Assembly: GCA_003233295.1 (NCBI GenBank)
Contig: QILJ01000454.1
Location: 1-6,696, forward strand
From: Ignavibacteria bacterium
GTDB taxonomy: Bacteria > Bacteroidota > Ignavibacteria > Ignavibacteriales > Melioribacteraceae
DNA length: 6,696 nucleotides
Reading direction: 5' to 3'
The notes beneath the pieces are model-generated. The model saw only the letters and a program-made list of their open reading frames with translations. It made no database searches and had not been told where the DNA came from. Numbering within the stretch: the first letter of the stretch is position 1; every line of letters begins with the position of its first letter. Below are positions 1 through 6,269 of this stretch, one piece after another. A program made the translations under genes and the position numbers.

Positions 1-158
1 ATGAATTTAAGAAAGCAGGAAGATATGAAATAAACTTTTCCGCCATAGGCGGATCCGCCTCCGTTGGAAATGCATCATCTCTTGCAAGCGGGGTTTACAT
101 TTATAGGATGAAGGTTAATGATTTTATTGAAAGTAAAAAAATGATATTATTAAGATAA
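1..158 (+). CDS. C-terminal fragment of a T9SS-sorted secreted protein (5' end outside window)
   Basis: The open frame begins at position 3 (the first two bases finish a preceding codon) and ends at TAA 156-158, giving 51 residues. It starts EFKKAGRYEINFSAIG and ends GVYIYRMKVNDFIESKKMI plus LLR. This matches the end of the T9SS type A sorting domain of the next gene (NEFKKAGRYEVKFNAIG, then LASGVYIY, then SKKMILLR). By family knowledge this tail directs an outer-membrane-translocated protein through the type IX secretion system, after which it is cleaved or anchored. The fragment is therefore the last part of a third paralogue in the array, lying 17 bases upstream of the next start. It differs from its neighbours by ten extra residues (GSASVGNASS, codons 51-80) between AIG and LASG, encoded partly by a GC-rich palindrome. 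The rest of the protein is not visible, so its N-terminal domains are only assumed to resemble those of the neighbours. Confidence 0.85.
   Translation, partial: EFKKAGRYEINFSAIGGSASVGNASSLASGVYIYRMKVNDFIESKKMILLR
40..60. repeat. GC-rich inverted repeat inside a coding region
   Basis: Positions 47-60 read AGGCGGATCCGCCT, a perfect 14-base palindrome. A further CCGCC at 40-44 can also pair with GGCGG at 48-52 across a three-base loop, so two alternative hairpins are possible. The stretch is strikingly GC-rich for this AT-rich window. It overlaps the start of a 30-base (10-codon) segment absent from the two paralogous sorting domains at the same point, and the reading frame is preserved. It resembles small palindromic elements that insert in frame into genes, such as the Rickettsia palindromic elements, but a second copy does not occur in this window. 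The palindrome itself is certain; its mobile nature is inferred. Confidence 0.6.
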
Positions 159-175
159 TGTAGAGAGAGTTCTTT
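159..175 (+). promoter_or_regulatory. Short intergenic linker with ribosome binding site for the GTG start at 176
   Basis: The linker reads tgtagagagagttcttt. The purine-rich GAGAGAG at 163-169 sits six bases before GTG 176 and is a plausible but weak Shine-Dalgarno sequence. The equivalent linker before the next paralogue (3119-3134) has the same layout with a better GGGAG core. That supports the GTG as the real start and indicates that the linker was duplicated together with the gene. No room exists for a separate promoter or terminator, which implies co-transcription with the upstream copy. Confidence 0.55.
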
Positions 176-3118
176 GTGAAAAACTTTTTAAAAGTAATAA
201 TGATGATAATGGTAGCTTCCCTAAACTATGGACAGGCACCAGATATTGTCCATCTGCCTACGCAAAACCATAACCAATCAATTTCCGAATCAACTCCGGT
301 TGTACTATCAGATAGTGAAATATTGGTATTTTATGCAAGTGAGGACAAGGATACTATATATTCAACCAGAAGTACGGATGCTGGAATCAACTGGCAGGAA
401 CAGCGTTTTATTATTTCAGGATATAATTTGTTCAACACTTCTAATAATCCTATTTATCTATCAGCCCAAAGAACATCCACCGGTAGAATTTTACTAAGTT
501 GGACTAAATGGCTCGGGGGGATATTAATAATATATTCAGATGATAATGGTTATTCCTGGTCTGATGCTAAATTAATATTGGGTGGAGGGGGAGTTACACC
601 GCTTCAACGTCAATCATTGTACAACCCGCATGTTAGTGTTCTCAATAATAATAAATTAGTTCTAAGCTTTAATACAAACACCGGTTCATTAGTTTATTAT
701 AGGGTGAGTGTTGATAACGGAGAAACCTGGTCCGAAGAAGCATTTGAATATTATAATTATCAAGGCAGTACCAAGTTTATCAGAGATGTCTCGTTTTTTA
801 GTATAGATGAGCAGACACAGTTAGCCGTTTTCGAATATAATGAAGGAGCGGATTGGGGCATCTATAAAAAAGTAAGCACGGATGGGGGACAAATATGGTC
901 TGACGAAATGTTGGTTATCAACTCTTCCGCTAACGAAATAAGACCGAGAATATTAAAATCTTCAGATGAGAAATTATGGTTGATATACCAGGTTGAGGAT
1001 ACACTTCATTTTAATCAAGACGCATTTATCATACAAAACGATATTTTCTTTTCAATTAGCAACGATAGTGGAGAAACCTGGATTAAGCCGGAAAGACTCA
1101 CAAGCTATATTGCGGAAGATTATTTTATAAACGGGACAATATTGGAAGATGAACCATTAATTACTTTTTCATCCCAAAGATTTACAAACAGAGATCAGAT
1201 ATCATTTGCTATCCCAGGTAAAACCGTTGAAGTTTTCCGACCACCATTTATTGCTGATGTGTGGATCGAAGCCGGTGAGGCTTCCAAATTAGAAAATTTT
1301 ATTATTAGCAGAATTATTGATGACAACAAAATTGAAAAAGCAAAAGTATTTATCGATAACATAATTGAGATTGAGTTATTTGATGATGGTAAACATAATG
1401 ATGGTGATTCAGCCGATTATGTTTATGCGAATAAATTATTGCAGGAAGACCTGCTGCCGTCAACCACCGCTTATATGAATTCGAATAACATAATATTTCC
1501 TCTAAATAATAAAGGTACTCTAGCAGATACAAAAGGGGTATTCAATTTTAATGCAAGGTTTGAAGCAACTGATATAGATAATAATACAACTGAATTCTTA
1601 ACAAGCTTAACTACTGAATATACTTCATTTAGCTGGTTTGATAATAATACTTTTCTCTTTTCTGGTGGATTTATGATTAGTGGATATACTGATAATCTGC
1701 TTTGGGCAAATGGACAAGCTTCCTCAAGCAGGATACAAAATTATTTGCCCGGTAGAGTTGGGGAAGAACCTGACAATATTAATAACCTTGTATATATTAT
1801 CAGGGCATCAGATCCAGCGTTTGGATATAGCTGGCAGCTTTGGCGGGATGCAGTGGAGCTTGGTGCAGATTTTTATGATGGAGATGGGGATGGAGTTTAT
1901 AATCCCATAGATAAAAATTATAATCAAATCTGGGATCTGAATGAGGATATGCCTGATCTGTTAGGAGATGAAACTACCTGGTGTGTTTATAATGATGGTG
2001 TGCCTGCAAATGAAAGAGCACGTTTTGAGGGAATTGGACCGCAGGGTATTGAGATCCATCAAACGTTATTTGCCGCTGATAAACCGGGATTGGAAAATAT
2101 AGTATTTATCCGCTATAAAATTATAAATAAAGGAACAATGGTTGAAGAATTAGATTCGGTGATTTTTTCATTTTGGTCTGATCCGGATATCGGTGACTTT
2201 AACGACGATTTAGTTGGGTCGGATACTTTACTAAATTCTTCATTTAGTTACAACGATGGAGAGGATAATGATTACGGGGGAAATCCGCCTGCTTTTTTCA
2301 CAACACTTTTGCAAGGTCCTATTGTAGCAAGTTCTGATTCTGACGATATAGCTTACAATAGAAAAGGACCACATTTGGGAGTGGAGAAATTTGCAGGTTA
2401 TAACAATAAAAATATTTCTGCCTTTATACATTATCAATCTTCTGATCCACTAAGGGGAGATCCTAATACTGAATTTGAAGCAAGACTGTATTCATCAGGT
2501 TTAAACAAATCTGGGCTGGAGTTGGACCCGTGTAATGATAATATTGGAGAGATACTGGGAGGAATTGATTGTAATGCAGTTAATCCAATTTTCTGGTACT
2601 CTGGAGATCCGGTAGAAAGGGTTGGCTGGATAAATAATCGCCCAACTGATCAAATTGCTATGTTGAGTGTGGGAGAATTTACTTTAGAGAAAGATAAACC
2701 GGTTACAATAATTGGTGCTTACGTATTAGGTAGAGGAACAGATGCCTTAAATTCTATTACAGTTGCAAGAAGTAATGTCCAAAGAGCAATAGAAGAATAT
2801 AATAACAATTTCAGCTCACTTGCTTATAATCCCGGTAAACCAAATTTTCCAGTAATAGATTATGTTCTTTATCAAAACTATCCTAATCCGTTCAATCCAA
2901 TAACAACAATAAGATATGAAATACCACTGGATGGAGTTGTAACGATAAAGATTTATAATTTATTAGGACAGGAGGTAAGGACTTTGTCAAATGAATTCAA
3001 AAAAGCAGGCAGATATGAAGTTAAATTCAATGCAATTGGTTTAGCAAGCGGTGTTTACATTTATAAATTACAGGTTAACGACTTTGTTGAAAGTAAGAAG
3101 ATGATATTACTAAGATAA
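176..3118 (+). CDS. Large secreted sialidase-like propeller protein with T9SS type A sorting domain
   Basis: This 980-residue protein probably acts outside the cell or on its surface; its function is unknown. Residues 1-20 form a Sec signal peptide (basic start, hydrophobic core, NYGQ then APD). Five Asp boxes (SxDxGxxW) at about 66-73, 121-128, 178-185, 234-241 and 295-302 indicate a sialidase-like beta-propeller, but the Arg-Ile-Pro motif of active sialidases is absent (VHLP stands near the N-terminus). Residues 355-425 look like a short Ig-like domain with IELFDDGKHNDGDSADYVYA. Residues 490-870 form a family-specific domain with a calcium-loop-like DGDGDGVYNPID (568-579) and a likely disulfide pair, C786 and C799. 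The sorting domain spans about 897-980 (NYPNPFNP at 901-908, end SKKMILLR). The GTG start is chosen because it aligns exactly with the ATG of the next paralogue and gives the full signal peptide. It is the middle member of a tandem array, 16 bases before the next copy. Confidence 0.9.
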   Translation: MKNFLKVIMMIMVASLNYGQAPDIVHLPTQNHNQSISESTPVVLSDSEILVFYASEDKDTIYSTRSTDAGINWQEQRFIISGYNLFNTSNNPIYLSAQRTSTGRILLSWTKWLGGILIIYSDDNGYSWSDAKLILGGGGVTPLQRQSLYNPHVSVLNNNKLVLSFNTNTGSLVYYRVSVDNGETWSEEAFEYYNYQGSTKFIRDVSFFSIDEQTQLAVFEYNEGADWGIYKKVSTDGGQIWSDEMLVINSSANEIRPRILKSSDEKLWLIYQVEDTLHFNQDAFIIQNDIFFSISNDSGETWIKPERLTSYIAEDYFINGTILEDEPLITFSSQRFTNRDQISFAIPGKTVEVFRPPFIADVWIEAGEASKLENFIISRIIDDNKIEKAKVFIDNIIEIELFDDGKHNDGDSADYVYANKLLQEDLLPSTTAYMNSNNIIFPLNNKGTLADTKGVFNFNARFEATDIDNNTTEFLTSLTTEYTSFSWFDNNTFLFSGGFMISGYTDNLLWANGQASSSRIQNYLPGRVGEEPDNINNLVYIIRASDPAFGYSWQLWRDAVELGADFYDGDGDGVYNPIDKNYNQIWDLNEDMPDLLGDETTWCVYNDGVPANERARFEGIGPQGIEIHQTLFAADKPGLENIVFIRYKIINKGTMVEELDSVIFSFWSDPDIGDFNDDLVGSDTLLNSSFSYNDGEDNDYGGNPPAFFTTLLQGPIVASSDSDDIAYNRKGPHLGVEKFAGYNNKNISAFIHYQSSDPLRGDPNTEFEARLYSSGLNKSGLELDPCNDNIGEILGGIDCNAVNPIFWYSGDPVERVGWINNRPTDQIAMLSVGEFTLEKDKPVTIIGAYVLGRGTDALNSITVARSNVQRAIEEYNNNFSSLAYNPGKPNFPVIDYVLYQNYPNPFNPITTIRYEIPLDGVVTIKIYNLLGQEVRTLSNEFKKAGRYEVKFNAIGLASGVYIYKLQVNDFVESKKMILLR
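2741..2836 (+). repeat. Highly conserved 96-base block shared with 5703-5798
   Basis: This block encodes DALNSITVAR through AYNPG, just before the sorting domain. Counted by eye it matches 5703-5798 in 89 of 96 bases, and the first 30 bases are identical. Only four of the 31 codons for shared residues differ synonymously. In the equally conserved protein stretch 1868-1981 versus 4830-4943, ten of 31 such codons differ. The contrast suggests homogenisation between copies. Confidence 0.65.
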
Positions 3119-3134
3119 AATAGAGGGAGTTTTT
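3119..3134 (+). promoter_or_regulatory. Intergenic linker with Shine-Dalgarno sequence for the ATG at 3135
   Basis: The linker reads aatagagggagttttt. GGGAG at 3125-3129 lies five bases before ATG 3135, a good ribosome binding site. It matches the linker at 159-175 in nearly every base, so the duplicated unit includes its own translation signal. There is no terminator or recognisable promoter in the 16 bases. Confidence 0.65.
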
Positions 3135-5948
3135 ATGAAAAGTTTTTTAATTGTAACAATGATGATATTGGTAGCTTCCCTTAACTATGGGCAGTCACCT
3201 GATATTGTTCATCTGCCAACCCAAAATCAGGATGAAGCCATTAAAGAATCATCCCCCATAGTACTTTCTGATCAAGAGATTATTATTTTTTATGTCTCAC
3301 CTTCAAAGGATTCAATCTATTTAACAAGAACAACCGACGGCGGCGGCGAGTGGGGCAATCCATCGCTTGTTATTACAGTAGAACCTTTTAATGATGATGA
3401 TCCGATTTATATCACAACTCTCTTAACTCAATCAGGAAGGATCATACTTGGCTGGTCCGTATATGATTCGGGAATGTTTACAATATATTCAGACGACAAT
3501 GGAATAAATTGGTCTCAACCTCTGTTTATACGTGGAGTGGGACTCTTCAACTATATTGCTAAACGTTCCTTCGACCTTAACCTTACACGACTGAATGAAG
3601 AAAATTTGGCACTCTGTTTCAGAAGCAATAGTGGTGGGTTATTCTTCAAAACAAGTGATGATGACGGAATAAGTTGGGGTAGTGAGTATGTAACTGTGAC
3701 ACAAAAAACACCCGATAATCCCAGTAATTTTTATGATCTATCAGTTCTTCAAATTGATAACAACAAAATACTTGCTTTTTATACTTCAAGTTATTCGGGG
3801 TCGAATGGTATTTACAAAAAAATCAGTACAAACGGTGGTATTACATGGGGTGATTCAGTTAAAATAGTTGATTCAGAATTACCAGAATCCCGCTCACGGA
3901 TTTTAAAGCAAAGTAATGGCACTATCTGGTTAGTCTATGAAAAAACTGATACGATCTTTTACAAATCCAGATATTGGTGGATAGAAGGTAGAAGAGCACA
4001 AAACGATGTATTTTTTACAAAAAGTGTCGATGATGGAAAAAATTGGGACGACACTCAAAGATTCACAAAATATCTAAATGATGATACAGGTATAAATATT
4101 AATTTACTTAATGGAAACCCATTCATTAGTTTCGCTACAAAGCGTTATACAAATAGGTATCAAATTGCCTATGGAATTGTAGGGATCACGAATGAAACCT
4201 TCACCCCCCCGCTTATATTTAATATATTAACTTCAGGACCAAATCCCAAAACGAATTCAATAACGGTGAATGTGACAGTATTAGATGATGAAAAAGTTAC
4301 CGAAGTTTATCTTCTCAATGAAGATTCGACAATGGTTGAGTTATTCGATGACGGTAATCACGATGATGTAACAGCAGGAGATTCAATATTTGGTAATCTT
4401 ATTAATTTATCTGCTCCAATAAATGAAAAAATAGGTCTAATGAATGCAAACAATATTTATCTGCCCTTAAATAATAGTGGAACTCTTGCAGATATAAATT
4501 TTGAAGCAGTACTTGCCGAGCATTTTATAGCAGAAGATAATCTGCAAAATAGGAATCTGTTAAATTATACTCTTACGAGACGGTTTTCCTCCGGTTTGTA
4601 CGATGAAGCGGGTTTTCTTTTCTCGGGTGGATTCTGGATTTCAGGTTATTCAAATGGTATTCTTTGGGCGAGCGCCCAGGCAACTGCCTCAAGAATTAGT
4701 AATTATTTGCCCGGAAGAGTTGGAGAAAATCCTGATGATCCCCTAAATGTTGTCTATGTATTAAGATCCGATGATCCTGCATTTGGTTATAGCTGGAATG
4801 AATGGCAAAAAGCAGTTCAGATGGGTGCAGATTTCTATGATGGAGATGATGATGGAATTTATAACCCGGTTGATAAAAACTGGAATGGTATCTGGGATAT
4901 TAATGAAGATATGCCGGACCTGCTGGGTGATCAGACAACCTGGAGTGTATTTAATGATGGAGTACCGGAAAGTGAGAGGGGGCGTTTTGAAGGCATAGAA
5001 CCACAAGGAATTGAAATACAACAAACTCTTTTTGCGTCGGGTTCGCCTGAATTAGAGAACGTGATTTTTATTAGATACAGAATTAATAACAGGGGAACTA
5101 TTTCAGACATACTTGATTCGGTTTATTTTACATTATGGAGCGATCCTGACCTTGGCGATTTTGGTGATGATTTAGTTGGTTCCGATACAACTCTTCAATC
5201 TGCATTTTGTTACAATGATGGAGAAGATGATTTATATGGAGAAGACCCACCAGCTTTTTTCACAACGTTACTTCAAGGTCCAATTTCAACAAGTTCTCAA
5301 TCTGCTGATATCGGGTATGACAGGATGGGACCGCAATTAGGTTTTGATGAATTCGAGGGTTATATAAATAAGCCAATCACATCATTTGTGCATTATCAAT
5401 CTTCAGATCCAATTCTTGGAGACCCTAATTCTGAGACCGAAGCCAGGAATTATATGTTAGGTTTCAATAAGGTGGGAAATGAAATTGATCCTTGCGATTG
5501 GGTTCTGGGTAATGTTTTCGGCGGCATTGATTGTAATGCAATCAACCGTAAGTTTTGGTATTCCGGTAATCCGGTTGATAATATTGGATGGATAAATACA
5601 AGATCCACTGATCAAAGAAGCGTGCTTAATACCGGTCCATTTATTTTGAAAAAAGATAAACCGATTACAATAATTGGTGCATATATATTAGGCAGGGGAA
5701 CCGATGCCTTAAATTCTATTACAGTTGCAAGAGAAAATGTTCAAAGAGCAATAGAAGAGTATAACAACAATTTCAGCTCACTTGCCTATAATCCCGGTGA
5801 ACCAACATTTCCTGTAACAGATTATCTTCTGCATCAAAACTATCCAAACCCGTTCAATCCAACAACAACTATAAGATATGAAATCCCCGAAGATGGAATA
5901 GTAACAATAAAGATTTATGATATACTTGGTCAGAAAGTTACAACATAG
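3135..5948 (+). CDS. Second sialidase-like propeller paralogue, truncated inside its T9SS sorting domain
   Basis: This 937-residue protein parallels the gene upstream along its whole length; 26 of the first 31 residues are identical. It has a signal peptide (1-20, NYGQ then SPD) and five Asp-box-like repeats at about 66-73 (degenerate, TTDGGGEW), 119-126, 174-181, 231-238 (Asp replaced by Asn, STNGGITW) and 297-304. An Ig-like segment carries VELFDDGNHDDVTAGDSIFG (401-420). The family-specific domain spans about 490-870, with the DGDDDGIYNPVD loop (569-580) and a Cys pair, C787 and C800. A sorting domain begins at QNYPNPFNP (901-909). It stops at TAG 5946-5948 just after LGQKVTT, midway through the sorting domain, and the lost tail remains in frame downstream. 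By family knowledge a protein lacking the end of this domain should not be secreted or anchored by T9SS, so it may be non-functional, retained in the periplasm, or rescued by readthrough. Catalytic activity is not indicated. Confidence 0.85.
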   Translation: MKSFLIVTMMILVASLNYGQSPDIVHLPTQNQDEAIKESSPIVLSDQEIIIFYVSPSKDSIYLTRTTDGGGEWGNPSLVITVEPFNDDDPIYITTLLTQSGRIILGWSVYDSGMFTIYSDDNGINWSQPLFIRGVGLFNYIAKRSFDLNLTRLNEENLALCFRSNSGGLFFKTSDDDGISWGSEYVTVTQKTPDNPSNFYDLSVLQIDNNKILAFYTSSYSGSNGIYKKISTNGGITWGDSVKIVDSELPESRSRILKQSNGTIWLVYEKTDTIFYKSRYWWIEGRRAQNDVFFTKSVDDGKNWDDTQRFTKYLNDDTGININLLNGNPFISFATKRYTNRYQIAYGIVGITNETFTPPLIFNILTSGPNPKTNSITVNVTVLDDEKVTEVYLLNEDSTMVELFDDGNHDDVTAGDSIFGNLINLSAPINEKIGLMNANNIYLPLNNSGTLADINFEAVLAEHFIAEDNLQNRNLLNYTLTRRFSSGLYDEAGFLFSGGFWISGYSNGILWASAQATASRISNYLPGRVGENPDDPLNVVYVLRSDDPAFGYSWNEWQKAVQMGADFYDGDDDGIYNPVDKNWNGIWDINEDMPDLLGDQTTWSVFNDGVPESERGRFEGIEPQGIEIQQTLFASGSPELENVIFIRYRINNRGTISDILDSVYFTLWSDPDLGDFGDDLVGSDTTLQSAFCYNDGEDDLYGEDPPAFFTTLLQGPISTSSQSADIGYDRMGPQLGFDEFEGYINKPITSFVHYQSSDPILGDPNSETEARNYMLGFNKVGNEIDPCDWVLGNVFGGIDCNAINRKFWYSGNPVDNIGWINTRSTDQRSVLNTGPFILKKDKPITIIGAYILGRGTDALNSITVARENVQRAIEEYNNNFSSLAYNPGEPTFPVTDYLLHQNYPNPFNPTTTIRYEIPEDGIVTIKIYDILGQKVTT
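5703..5798 (+). repeat. Second copy of the highly conserved 96-base block
   Basis: This is the partner of 2741-2836, in the same reading frame and at the same place in the protein. Seven mismatches are seen; three of them lie in one codon, which is Ser in the first copy and Glu here. Confidence 0.65.
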
Positions 5949-6065
5949 AAAGCAGACAGGTATGAAGTTAAATTCAGCGCAACAGGTTTAGCAAGCGGTG
6001 TTTACATTTACAGAATGAAGGTAAATGACTTCATTCAAAGTAAAAAAATGATATTGCTGCGTTAA
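5949..6065 (+). pseudogene. Detached in-frame end of the T9SS sorting domain
   Basis: Immediately after TAG 5946-5948 the same frame continues for 38 codons to TAA 6063-6065. It reads KADRYEVKFSATGLASGVYI, then YRMKVNDFIQSKKMILLR. This is the expected end of the sorting domain and aligns with residues 943-980 of the upstream paralogue. Compared with that copy (VRT, LSNEFK, KAGRYE), the six codons LSNEFK are replaced by the single TAG, so five codons (15 bases) are missing. The remnant has no start signal of its own and is well preserved, which suggests that the truncation is recent, that it is a sequencing or assembly error, or that readthrough occurs. Confidence 0.8.
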
Positions 6066-6161
6066 TATTTTTAAGTCTCAATCGAGAGGATAAGGAATTA
6101 ATAAATTATTGGAATTTGAATATTGAGAATTATTTGATTTTTAAATTTTGCATTTTGTGAA

Positions 6162-6191
6162 TTGATGTTAGTATCAAATCAACAATATAAA
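6162..6191 (+). promoter_or_regulatory. Possible sigma-70-like promoter for the heptose kinase gene
   Basis: TTGATG at 6162-6167 and TATAAA at 6186-6191 are separated by 18 bases, close to the -35/-10 consensus, and would give a leader of roughly 70 bases. Such matches arise easily by chance in AT-rich DNA. No match to the Bacteroidetes -7 motif TAnnTTTG was found in the spacer. This is a weak prediction. Confidence 0.25.
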
Positions 6192-6259
6192 TCTGCCTGT
6201 CATTTCCCTTTAACAACATTCTTTTTATCACTATTTTAAACATTATTTTTCAAATATTC

Positions 6260-6269
6260 AGGATGAATA
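6260..6269 (+). promoter_or_regulatory. Ribosome binding site deciding the ATG at 6270
   Basis: AGGA at 6260-6263 lies six bases before ATG 6270. An earlier ATG at 6263 reaches a stop after seven codons, so the start at 6270 is the usable one. Confidence 0.55.

Larger units (their letters stand above)
1..6065 (+). repeat. Tandem array of at least three paralogous genes
   Basis: Three copies of one gene family lie head to tail: the end of one (1-158), a full one (176-3118) and one full but interrupted (3135-6065). The unit is about 2.96 kb including its 16-17 base linker, and the linkers themselves are nearly identical. Domain order, Asp-box number and the final SKKMILLR tail are shared. The array ends at 6065, since the sequence that follows no longer resembles the linker. 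How many copies lie upstream cannot be seen. Confidence 0.85.
6066..6269. other. AT-rich spacer between the paralogue array and the heptose kinase gene
   Basis: These 204 bases hold no credible gene. I see no strong GC-rich hairpin followed by a T run, so no clear terminator for the array. ATTTGAT at 6132-6138 and ATCAAAT at 6173-6179 are complementary, but their long loop and AT-only content make a functional stem doubtful. The change from a 16-base linker to a 204-base spacer suggests that a new transcription unit starts here. Confidence 0.6.

Noticed and set aside
51..56. GGATCC as a BamHI cloning scar
   Set aside because: The reading frame and flanking sorting-domain sequence continue on both sides and the palindrome extends beyond the site. 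A construct artefact is unlikely but cannot be excluded from sequence alone.
228..497. 89-codon open frame on the + strand
   Set aside because: It lies wholly inside the first large gene in another frame, has no ribosome binding site and gives no recognisable protein; it is a shadow.
1350..1532. Minus-strand open frame, with similar ones at 2240-2437 and 4761-5024
   Set aside because: They are antisense to well-supported coding sequence, low in complexity and without start signals.
1680..1910. 76-codon + strand frame, and a similar one at 4771-4998
   Set aside because: Both arise in the same shifted frame of the same conserved domain in the two paralogues, so their likeness only reflects the parent genes.
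176..3118. Annotation as an active sialidase
   Set aside because: Asp boxes occur in many non-enzymatic propellers and the Arg-Ile-Pro motif is missing.
5946..5948. TAG as a reassigned or specially decoded codon
   Set aside because: No other complete frame here contains an internal TAG, and the missing five codons beside it point to a deletion. Readthrough is kept only as an alternative.
6132..6179. Inverted repeat ATTTGAT/ATCAAAT as a terminator
   Set aside because: The stem is seven A/T-rich pairs with a loop of 34 bases and no following T run; this is expected by chance in AT-rich DNA.
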